NCBI GenBank assembly: GCA_964462035.1
Contig: CAYXAP010000004.1
Location: 186,001-250,000, forward strand
From: UBA1660 sp964462035
GTDB lineage: Bacteria; Myxococcota_A; Polyangia; Polyangiales; Houyiibacteriaceae
Direction of reading: 5' to 3'
DNA: 64,000 nucleotides
The notes under the pieces were generated by a model that was given only the letters and a program-made list of their open reading frames with translations, was not told the DNA's origin and made no database searches. The position numbers and the translations under genes are program-made. Positions 42,159 to 50,293 of this stretch are shown here, piece after piece; within the stretch, counting starts at the first letter, position 1; the number at the start of each line of letters is the position of its first letter.

Positions 42159-43267
42159 TGGCGGTCCTGGAGACGATCCTGGAGCCCGACGTGCCGCCGG
42201 TGACGGTCATCGTGGTCGACGAGGATTTGCCGACGGCCGTGGAGGCGTTCGCCGCCGATCCCGCGATCCAAGGGTTCCGGCTGGCCGCAGGGCTGGACCT
42301 CTCGCCGCTCGACGCGGTCGATCCGGACGAGGTGCGCGCGCTCGTCTTCGATGGCGCGCTGAACGCCGACGTCACCACGCGCTTCGAAGGGCTCGAGGTG
42401 CTGCACGCGGCGTCGCTCACTCGCAGCGACCTCGAACGGCTCGGTGACCGGCTCGACACGCTGCAGGTGTTGCGCGCGACGGAGTCGGGCGATCTCGGTG
42501 GGGACATGCAGGTCCTCGCGGACGCGCCCGCCTACGCGGAGCTCCACGTGCTCCACCTGGTCGATCCCTGCGTGGGCGACGATGGCCTGCGGGGATACTT
42601 CGACGGGCCGCGCCCCTTCCACCTGCGGGAGCTGGTCCTCGAGAACGAGAGCGCCCGGGGCTGCGTGCGCGGGATGCAGGGCATGGGCGTCTACACGCTG
42701 GGTCGCGGCAACATGCCGAACCTGCAGACGCTCGGGCTCGCGCGTCAGCGGCTCGACTCCCTCTACTCGCTCACCAAGCGTGACTCGACGTCGACCAAGG
42801 TCACCAAGCTCGACCTCCGGGAGACGAGCTGCGCAGGCAGCGTGGGCTACCTCGGCCGATCGAACATGCCGCTCGAGGAGCTCGATCTGCACGGGCTCTG
42901 CATCGCGGACTACGCGCGCAAGGATCTCTTCCGGGGCGACCTACCCAAGACGCTGCGCTCGCTGCGGATGAGCACGCTCGGCAACGGCGGGCTCCAGCAG
43001 CTCGCGGAGGAGCCGCTGAAGCTGACCACGCTCCGGCTCGACTGCGCGGAGCTGACCAGCCTCGACGCGTTGGTCGCCGCAAAGTGGTTCCAGAAGGTGC
43101 ACACGCTGGACCTCGCCTGGAACTTCCTGGACGACGAGGCCCTGGCGCCGCTGCGGTCCGAGTCACTCCAGCGGGTGCGACTGACGGGCAACCCGGTGAG
43201 CACGGCGGCGGTGGAAGCGCTGATCGAGCGTAGCCCCGCACTCACCGACCTGGTGCTCGAGCGGTAG
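42158..43267 (+). CDS. Leucine-rich-repeat protein B
   Basis: A 369-residue soluble protein translated from the ATG overlapping the LRR-A stop. An N-terminal part (PVTVIVVDEDLPTAVEAFAADPAIQGF) is followed by repeats with the same style as protein A but more irregular: VLHLVDPCVGDDGLRGYFDG, LELDLRET-like LDLRETSCAG, LEELDLHGLCIADYA, LRSLRMSTLGNGGLQQLA, VHTLDLAWNFLDDEALAPL, and VRLTGNPVSTAAVEALIE. It is likely a paralogue or partner of protein A. No function is known to me. Confidence 0.82.
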   Translation: MAVLETILEPDVPPVTVIVVDEDLPTAVEAFAADPAIQGFRLAAGLDLSPLDAVDPDEVRALVFDGALNADVTTRFEGLEVLHAASLTRSDLERLGDRLDTLQVLRATESGDLGGDMQVLADAPAYAELHVLHLVDPCVGDDGLRGYFDGPRPFHLRELVLENESARGCVRGMQGMGVYTLGRGNMPNLQTLGLARQRLDSLYSLTKRDSTSTKVTKLDLRETSCAGSVGYLGRSNMPLEELDLHGLCIADYARKDLFRGDLPKTLRSLRMSTLGNGGLQQLAEEPLKLTTLRLDCAELTSLDALVAAKWFQKVHTLDLAWNFLDDEALAPLRSESLQRVRLTGNPVSTAAVEALIERSPALTDLVLER

Positions 43268-43310
43268 CGTCAGGACGTCGAGGAGCTGCCCGTCGCCCCA
43301 CGGCTGGTGG

Positions 43311-43316
43311 TAGCGT
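43311..43316 (+). promoter_or_regulatory. Candidate -10 box, leaderless start of Cys-rich lipoprotein
   Basis: TAGCGT lies six bases before the ATG at 43323. Confidence 0.38.
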
Positions 43317-43322
43317 GGGGCG

Positions 43323-43688
43323 ATGGGGCGATGGCAACGAATCCTCTGGACCCTGGCACTCGGTGTGGCGCTCGTGGGCTGCCACGACGATCCCCCGCCG
43401 CAGACGCCCGAGTCCGCGGCGGTGGACGACACCCCCATCGGCACGGAGCCCGGCAATCGCTTGCAGCCCGCCCCCGACCGCTTCGCCGAAGGCTGCTCGA
43501 GCGACACCGACTGCGTGATCGAGTCCGACCCCTGCGGCTACGCCCAATCGATCCTCGCCAGCGAGCGCGACGAGTACCAAGAGGGATTCGAGGGCGTCGC
43601 CTACGACTGCCCTCCGGTCGAGTACCCCACCGACCCCGTGGCGGCTTGCTCCGCGGGCCGCTGCGTCGGCCACGTTCCAGGCGATTGA
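43323..43688 (+). CDS. Small Cys-rich lipoprotein
   Basis: A 121-residue protein: MGRWQRILWTLALGVALVGC (lipobox LVGC), a Pro/Asp linker, then a Cys-containing domain (EGCSSDTDCVIESDPCGYAQSIL, YDCPPVEY, AACSAGRCVGHV). Six cysteines besides the lipid-bearing one suggest three disulfides. The CSSDTDC...C pattern recalls small secreted myxobacterial proteins, but no family name is given. It is followed by a kinase gene 35 bases downstream. Confidence 0.75.
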   Translation: MGRWQRILWTLALGVALVGCHDDPPPQTPESAAVDDTPIGTEPGNRLQPAPDRFAEGCSSDTDCVIESDPCGYAQSILASERDEYQEGFEGVAYDCPPVEYPTDPVAACSAGRCVGHVPGD

Positions 43689-43723
43689 GCGCGACTGGGG
43701 TTGCCTGCCGCGAGACACGCTCG

Positions 43724-45241
43724 ATGAATCCGTACAGCGAAACGCCCGTTCCGGACGAGCCCCCCCTGGAGGAGCAGCCGACCGTCACGAGCGCGACGGC
43801 GGACACCTCGGCGGCAGAGTCCCCGGTGAGCTCGGCGAATGCGGTGCTCGCACGACGAGAGCACGTCGCCGACGCCCTGCAGGTACGGCACACCTTGAAG
43901 ATGGGCGCGTCGGCATGGGCCGCATTCGGATTGATGGACGTCGCCGTCGGGCTCTTGATCCGGCCCGAGGCCATACCGACCCTCTTGGCGATTCGCTACC
44001 TGCTCTTCCTGGGAGTGGCACCGCTCTTGTGGCGTGCGCACCGGCCGCCCCTCCCCTCGGAGCGCCTCTTGCGCTTCTTCGATGCGACTCCTTCGCTCGG
44101 GGTCGCGTTCGCGGTCTCGTTGCAGTGCGTGTTCTTCGGCGGCATCGAGAGCGTGCTCGCCCCCGGAGTGGTCGTCGCCGTACTGGTGCGGGGTGCGTTG
44201 GTGCACGAATCCTGGCGGCGCGGTCTTCCGATCGTAGCCGCGATGGTCCTCAGTTTTCCGCTCGTGATGTTGCTGGCAGCGCCCTTCGACGACGCGATCG
44301 CGGCCCAGCTCGGCGAACGCGCCGCCCTCGCTCGCGGGTTGGCGATCTGCGCATTCCTGCTGGGGGCTGGCGGTGTGTCGTTGGCGTCTGGCGATGCGTT
44401 CTGGCGCATTCGTCGACAGGCCCTCGATGACCGCGCAGTGGGCCCCTACCTGCTCGAGCAGAAGCTGGGCGCCGGCGGAATGGGCGACGTGTGGCGTGCG
44501 CAGAAGTCCGGGCGAGCGTCGGTGGCTTTGAAGCTGCTGCGTCCGGCGGCCTCCGGTCTCGAGCGCGCCGTGGTCCGCTTCGAGCGCGAGATCGCGGCAC
44601 TCGCGAAGCTCAGCCATCCGAACATCGTTCGGGTGTTGGACTACGGAGTGAGCGACAACGGCATCTGGTACTACGCGATGGAGCTGATCGGCGGCGAGGA
44701 CCTGGAAGACCGGATCGACCGACTCGGGCGGTTGCCGGAGGCCGAGGTGCGGGTGGTGGCCGAGCAGCTCTCCGCGGCACTCGCGGCAGCCCACGAGAGT
44801 GGCATCGTCCATCGCGACGTGAAGCCCTCCAACGTCCGGCTGGAGGAAGGACGGGTCGACCGCCTCAAGCTCCTCGACTTCGGAATCGCACACCTCGCGC
44901 AGGGATCGGAGCTCACCGCGACCGGCGCCGTCGTCGGGACGCCCACCTATATGGCGCCCGAGGCCGCCCGCGGTTCTGACGTCGACGCACGAACGGACGT
45001 GTACTCGGTGGGCGCTACGCTCTACCACGCCATCGGGGGCGAGCCCCCCTACGACGGCCCTTCGAGTCTCGCGGTGGTGACTCGCGTGCTGGCGGGCCCG
45101 CCGCCACCGCTCGGAACGCTGGCCCACGACGCCTCGCCCGAGCTCATCGCCTTGGTGGAGCGCGCGATGAGCCGGGACCCGGCGGATCGCTGGGCGGACT
45201 GTGGCGAGATGCTCCGCGCTCTCCGCGCTCTCGGCGACTGA
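43724..45241 (+). CDS. Ser/Thr kinase with N-terminal membrane domain, RD-type
   Basis: A 505-residue protein. Residues about 55-220 hold five or six membrane segments (WAAFGLMDVAVGLLI, AIRYLLFLGVAPLLW, LGVAFAVSLQCVFFGG, GVVVAVLVRGALVH, IVAAMVLSFPLVMLLA, LARGLAICAFLLGAGGVSLAS). The C-terminal kinase has GAGGMGDVWRAQ as glycine loop, VALKLLRP, GIVHRDVKPSNVRL, LLDFGIAHLA and GTPTYMAPEAA. It has the same reversed order as the kinase at 34532, but with an intact HRD. A membrane-state sensor role is plausible. It is followed by a convergent hairpin. Confidence 0.9.
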   Translation: MNPYSETPVPDEPPLEEQPTVTSATADTSAAESPVSSANAVLARREHVADALQVRHTLKMGASAWAAFGLMDVAVGLLIRPEAIPTLLAIRYLLFLGVAPLLWRAHRPPLPSERLLRFFDATPSLGVAFAVSLQCVFFGGIESVLAPGVVVAVLVRGALVHESWRRGLPIVAAMVLSFPLVMLLAAPFDDAIAAQLGERAALARGLAICAFLLGAGGVSLASGDAFWRIRRQALDDRAVGPYLLEQKLGAGGMGDVWRAQKSGRASVALKLLRPAASGLERAVVRFEREIAALAKLSHPNIVRVLDYGVSDNGIWYYAMELIGGEDLEDRIDRLGRLPEAEVRVVAEQLSAALAAAHESGIVHRDVKPSNVRLEEGRVDRLKLLDFGIAHLAQGSELTATGAVVGTPTYMAPEAARGSDVDARTDVYSVGATLYHAIGGEPPYDGPSSLAVVTRVLAGPPPPLGTLAHDASPELIALVERAMSRDPADRWADCGEMLRALRALGD

Positions 45242-45248
45242 AACGGCG

Positions 45249-45282
45249 ACGGCGCCCGCGACCCCAGGGTCACGAGCGCCGT
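45249..45282. terminator. Terminator-like hairpin between convergent genes
   Basis: ACGGCGC pairs with GCGCCGT and, inside, GACC pairs with GGTC. There is no T-run on either side, so rho-independent function is uncertain. Confidence 0.4.
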
Positions 45283-45301
45283 GGCGCGAAGCGGCTCGAG
45301 C

Positions 45302-46486
<1,185 letters not shown>

Positions 46487-46555
46487 CACAGCTTCCTCTC
46501 TCCGTCCGCCGCGCCACACCGCGTGGCGCCTCTCGTGCAGACGAAGAGGGGCATC

Positions 46556-46570
46556 GCAAGGGCGGTGCCA
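46556..46570 (-). promoter_or_regulatory. Sigma-54 promoter (TGGCAC-N5-TTGC)
   Basis: Read on the reverse strand: TGGCACCGCCCTTGC, a full match to the -24/-12 consensus, with 12 bases between the G of GG and that of GC. Transcription would start near 46544, about 58 bases before the start codon of the EP-repeat lipoprotein. Confidence 0.8.
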
Positions 46571-46630
46571 ACTGCGATGGCGCGAGAATCGTTGGCGTTT
46601 TTCCGGATACCGGGTTCGCCCCGGCGGCCT

Positions 46631-46642
46631 GTCCCATGGGAC
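46631..46642. promoter_or_regulatory. Candidate enhancer site 1, palindrome GTCCCATGGGAC
   Basis: A perfect 12-base palindrome about 70 bases upstream of the sigma-54 promoter, where activator binding sites are expected. A related site lies about 22 bases further upstream. Confidence 0.5.
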
Positions 46643-46652
46643 GGCGCGGCCA

Positions 46653-46665
46653 TGTCCCAGGGTCA
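46653..46665. promoter_or_regulatory. Candidate enhancer site 2, TGTCCCAGGGTCA
   Basis: An imperfect copy of the GTCCC/GGGAC site. It overlaps the stop codon of the activator gene. Confidence 0.4.
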
Positions 46666-47988
46666 GCGGTCGATGCCGAAGCTCTTCATCCAGCGATAGA
46701 CCTGGCGCCGGTCGCGCCCATACCACTGCGCGGTCGCCCGCACGCTTCCGTCGTGCATCGCGAGCGCCTCGCGGAGCTCTTGGGCCGTCTGGGGGGCGGG
46801 CCGTTTCGCCGGGCGCCGAGCCTCTCTTGGTGCCGGTAGGTCGGTCACATCCTCGAGCTCACGGTGGGTGATGGGTCGACCACTCTCGCGGAGCGCCATT
46901 CGGTGGACCATCCGGTCGAGGCCGCGGAGGTTCTCGGGCCAGTCGCTCACGAGCAGCCGCTCGGCGGCCCGGCTGTCGAAGTCGAGCGGCACGTAGGCGC
47001 GGCTCCGCTCGTCGCACCAGCGCTGGTGAAGGCGCTCGATCCAGAGGAAGAGGTCGCTCCTCCGATCGCGCAGCGGCGGCACCCTCAGCTCCAGGAGCGA
47101 CAGTCGCGCGAGCAGGTCCTGGCGGAACGCACCCTCGTCGACCAGCTGCTGCAAGTCGCGGTGGGTGGCCGCGATCACCCGAACGTCCACCTGGACCTGG
47201 TCGGTGGCGCCAACCGCGCGGACGGTCCCCTCCTGGATGACGCGCAGCAGCTTCGGCTGTAGGTCGAGCGCCAGCTCTCCGATCTCGTCCAGGAAGAGGG
47301 TGCCGCGATCGGCCTCGCGAAAGAGACCACGCTGGGCAGCCCCGGCTCCCGTGAAGGCGCCGCGGACATGGCCGAAGAGCTGACTCTCCACCAGCTGCGG
47401 CGAGAGCTCGGCGACGTTGAGTGGGACGAACGCCCCGGCGCGCCTGCCGAGCTCGTGGACCGTGCGGACCACGTGTTCCTTGCCGACGCCGGTCTCGCCG
47501 CGCACGAGCAGCGGCGACGGGTCGGCCGCGACCTGCGTCAGCCGCCGACCGAGCTCCTGTGCGGCGGGCGACTCGCCCACGATCGCTCCGTTGGCGCCGT
47601 CGACCGGCCCCCGCAGGATCTCGTAGACGAGCACGACCGAGCCCAGGCGCAGCACCGAGCCATCGCGGAGCTCCTGCGCGGCATCGCCGAGGGGACGGCC
47701 ATCGAGCCAGCTTCCGTTGTGGCTCCCGAGGTCGCGCGCGAGGTGGACGCCGCCCGCGCCCACCCACTCGAGCTCCAAGTGACGGCGGGAAACCGTACCG
47801 TGGCGGATGCTCCCTTCGGGTCGCTCGGGGCTTCGGCCGACCGTGAGCGACTGCTGCGAGAGGGTGATCGAGTTCCGGAGCTCGGTGGGGTGCACGACCG
47901 TGAGCTTGGCGCCGAAGGCCGCCGCCGACACGCGGCAAGCGGGCTCGAGATCCACCGTGGTGGCGTGCGTGAGGGTGTCCTCCACCAT
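46663..47988 (-). CDS. FHA-domain sigma-54-dependent transcription activator
   Basis: A 441-residue enhancer-binding protein. The N-terminal FHA domain (LTVGRSPERPEGSIRHGTVSRRHLELEW...DLGSHNGSWLDG) reads phospho-threonine signals, so it is presumably controlled by one of the Ser/Thr kinases. The AAA+ domain has Walker A GETGVGKE, the sigma-54-contact motif GAFTGA, Walker B LFLDEIGEL and an arginine-finger region. The C-terminal helix-turn-helix (MHDGSVRATAQWYGRDRRQVYRWMKSFGI) is Fis-like. The gene immediately downstream, a lipoprotein behind a sigma-54 promoter, is a likely target. Confidence 0.94.
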   Translation of the reverse strand: MVEDTLTHATTVDLEPACRVSAAAFGAKLTVVHPTELRNSITLSQQSLTVGRSPERPEGSIRHGTVSRRHLELEWVGAGGVHLARDLGSHNGSWLDGRPLGDAAQELRDGSVLRLGSVVLVYEILRGPVDGANGAIVGESPAAQELGRRLTQVAADPSPLLVRGETGVGKEHVVRTVHELGRRAGAFVPLNVAELSPQLVESQLFGHVRGAFTGAGAAQRGLFREADRGTLFLDEIGELALDLQPKLLRVIQEGTVRAVGATDQVQVDVRVIAATHRDLQQLVDEGAFRQDLLARLSLLELRVPPLRDRRSDLFLWIERLHQRWCDERSRAYVPLDFDSRAAERLLVSDWPENLRGLDRMVHRMALRESGRPITHRELEDVTDLPAPREARRPAKRPAPQTAQELREALAMHDGSVRATAQWYGRDRRQVYRWMKSFGIDR

Positions 47989-48056
47989 CGCTCGATCGGG
48001 AAACTAGCACGCCCCACCGCCTGTGGTTCCGGTGGCCCCTTGCGAGCCGGAAGGGC

Positions 48057-49589
48057 TCAGTAGGGGGCCACGTCCAGGATGCGCCACAGGGGGGACCCGT
48101 TTCGGTACTCGTCGTACCGCAGCTCTGCGCTCGCGAGGAGTGAGGCGCCGATGTCTTCGGGGAGGATCGCCCGCTGATCGGGGCCCGACGCGGCGACGCC
48201 TTCGCCGAGCACCTCCTGCGCGGCGAAGTCGAAGGGCAGCGGGTTCATGCCGCCGGTCTCGCTGGACGCACCGGCGACCGAACCCGGCCGTACGCCCGCG
48301 CCGATGAGCAGACAGGAGCTCGTGAAGTGGTGGTCGCGACCACCAGTCGCGTTGCAGCGGGGCGTACGGGCGAACTCGCTGAACACACAGATGGTGGTGT
48401 GGTCCATCCAGCTGCCCCCGAGCGCCGCGTCCGCGGGAGTGGTCGCCAGGTCGTCGACCAGTCGGGCGATCGCGTCGATGGCCGAGTGGAGCCCCCGGGC
48501 GTGGACTCGGTTCCCGGCGCCGTGCGTGTCTCCGCCTGCCGGGAGTGCTGCCGAGATGAACTGGGCGAAGCCGGTCTTCACGGCCAGGGATACGAACGCG
48601 GCGCTCACCGCCGCGCTACGTCGGTCGGAGCTGCTCTCGACCCCTGCAATCCCGTAGCGTGCACGGAGCGTCCGGCTCGCCTCGTCGTCCGCGTCCAGGA
48701 AGCCGAAGGTGGCGGCGAGGTCGTCATCGAGCATCGCGCGCACGCTCCTCGACGAGCCGGCCAACGAGCTCAGAAGCCCCTCGGTGTCGTAGCGCTGCGC
48801 CGCCTCGCCGAGCGGTCGGTCGGCATGGGCGGCGAGCGCCGCCTCGATCGCCGGGGGCTCTCTCAACGCTTCCGGTCGCGCGAGGATCCGGCCGAGGTCG
48901 TCGACCGAGCTGGCTCGAAGGGCCGCGAGGCGCCCATCCTCCTCGCCGGTGTAGCTGCTCACGGAGAGGGCGACGGTCGGGAGGAGCGTGCCACCGAGGG
49001 CGGGATCCAACGCGTTCAGCTGCCCGGCGAGCCGAATGGGCATGCTGGTCCCACGGGCGGCGGTTCCCACCGAGGGCTCGCCGGTGAGGAAGTAGAGGTA
49101 GCCCGGCTCGTGGCCGAGGGTTCCCATGTTGATGCCGCGGACGATGCCCATGGGCACGCCGCGGTCGACGAGCGCCGGGAGGTTCACCGCACGCAGCGGC
49201 GCACCGTCCGTCATCCGAACCGCCGCCGGGCCGAAATGGAAGCCCGGGTCCGTAGCGACCGTGGGGCGGTGGAGCGACTCGCCGTAGTCGGCGGTCGTCG
49301 CGTACTCGTAGCCGGAGAAGCGGTAGCGGGTGTCGATGCCGGTGCGCTCGACCTCGGCTCGGTACTCGCTCTCGCTACCGGCGGCGAGCTCCATCTCGCG
49401 CGGGTCGAGGAAGAGCAGCTGATCCCAGCCGCCGGGAAGGTAGAGGAAGACGAAGCGCCGTTTGGTGGGGCCGGCGTCGGCCAGTGCTCGACCGCCAGGC
49501 AGGAAGCGGTGGGTCATCGCTGCCGCGCCGGTCGCCAGCCCTCCGAGAAGGAAGCGACGGCGGGTGAGGAGAGGGAGGCGGGCAGTCAT
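48057..49589 (-). CDS. DUF1501-like exported protein (Tat signal)
   Basis: A 510-residue protein with a twin-arginine leader (RRRFLLGGLATGAAAM) and the DUF1501 pattern: RRFVFLYLPGGWDQLLFLDP, GINMGTLGHEPG-YLYFLTG, GGDTHGAGNRVHARGLHSAIDAIARLV, TTICVFSEFARTPRCN-GGRDHHFTSSCLLIGAGV. DUF1501 proteins resemble the sulfatase/alkaline-phosphatase superfamily (DH, D, H ligands) and are typical in PVC bacteria and Myxococcota. The metal ligands were not individually assigned. It starts two bases after the preceding gene's stop, last of a TetR-led operon. The substrate is unknown. Confidence 0.85.
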   Translation of the reverse strand: MTARLPLLTRRRFLLGGLATGAAAMTHRFLPGGRALADAGPTKRRFVFLYLPGGWDQLLFLDPREMELAAGSESEYRAEVERTGIDTRYRFSGYEYATTADYGESLHRPTVATDPGFHFGPAAVRMTDGAPLRAVNLPALVDRGVPMGIVRGINMGTLGHEPGYLYFLTGEPSVGTAARGTSMPIRLAGQLNALDPALGGTLLPTVALSVSSYTGEEDGRLAALRASSVDDLGRILARPEALREPPAIEAALAAHADRPLGEAAQRYDTEGLLSSLAGSSRSVRAMLDDDLAATFGFLDADDEASRTLRARYGIAGVESSSDRRSAAVSAAFVSLAVKTGFAQFISAALPAGGDTHGAGNRVHARGLHSAIDAIARLVDDLATTPADAALGGSWMDHTTICVFSEFARTPRCNATGGRDHHFTSSCLLIGAGVRPGSVAGASSETGGMNPLPFDFAAQEVLGEGVAASGPDQRAILPEDIGASLLASAELRYDEYRNGSPLWRILDVAPY

Positions 49590-49591
49590 GA

Positions 49592-50293
49592 TCAGTAGGT
49601 GAGGAACTGGGGGTCTTGGAGCATCGCGATGCACACGGTCCGCCACGCGCTGGTCGCGCGGGCGACCTCGGGGTCGGGCTCTTCTTCGTCGGTGGGCTCC
49701 GAGAGCTCCGCGTTGTCGAAGCCGATCCGAAAGAGCTCTATGAGCGCGGCGAGCTCGTCCGAGTCGGGGTCCATCTCTCGGCCCCACCAGCGGAGCGCGA
49801 GTCGGCGGAGGTTCGACCGGATGGCGTCTTCGTCCCCGGGCAACCGGTGGCCGGGCTCGGCCCCGAAGAGCAGATGCGCTTGGCCGCTCGGATGGCCACC
49901 GCCGGCGACCTCGGCGGCGGCCACTTCGCCGCACGTGAACCGAACGCCATCCTCGGCGAGCTTGGAGAAGGTCACGGTGGCCTCGAGCGCCTGCCGAACG
50001 GTGTAGTCGTAGTCGGGCTCACCGAGACTCGAGCCGTACACCTCGAGCAGGGAGGCGTCATCGCGGACCACCGATCCCTGCGGGGAGGCCGGGTCCACCA
50101 CTCGGGCGGTGCCGACGTAGTCGAAGCCGGTGGCGCCGCGAAGGGCCGCTCGGAGCTGCGCGGCCGAGAGGCGGCGAGCGGAGCGGGGCATCCGCATGCG
50201 TCGCTCTTCCTCCTCGTCCACGACCGCGCGACCGCCGATGACCCCCTGGCAGGCGGTCAGCACGAGCAGTGTCCATCCGAGCGCTCGGCTCAC
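49592..50293 (-). CDS. Lipoprotein of DUF1501 operon, unknown function
   Basis: The GTG at 50293 overlaps the stop of the DUF1549-like gene (GTGA). The signal VSRALGWTLLVLTAC (lipobox LTAC) is followed by an acidic/Arg region, then a domain of about 200 residues: RRLSAAQLRAALRGATGFDYVGTARVVDP, EVYGSSLGEPDYDYTVRQALEATVTFSKLAEDGVRFTCGEVAAAEVAGGG, and LRRLALRWWGREMDPDSDELAALIELFRIG. It resembles the small partner in DUF1549/DUF1501 gene sets, where the helical part may bind a related protein. No family is named. Confidence 0.75.
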   Translation of the reverse strand: MSRALGWTLLVLTACQGVIGGRAVVDEEEERRMRMPRSARRLSAAQLRAALRGATGFDYVGTARVVDPASPQGSVVRDDASLLEVYGSSLGEPDYDYTVRQALEATVTFSKLAEDGVRFTCGEVAAAEVAGGGHPSGQAHLLFGAEPGHRLPGDEDAIRSNLRRLALRWWGREMDPDSDELAALIELFRIGFDNAELSEPTDEEEPDPEVARATSAWRTVCIAMLQDPQFLTY

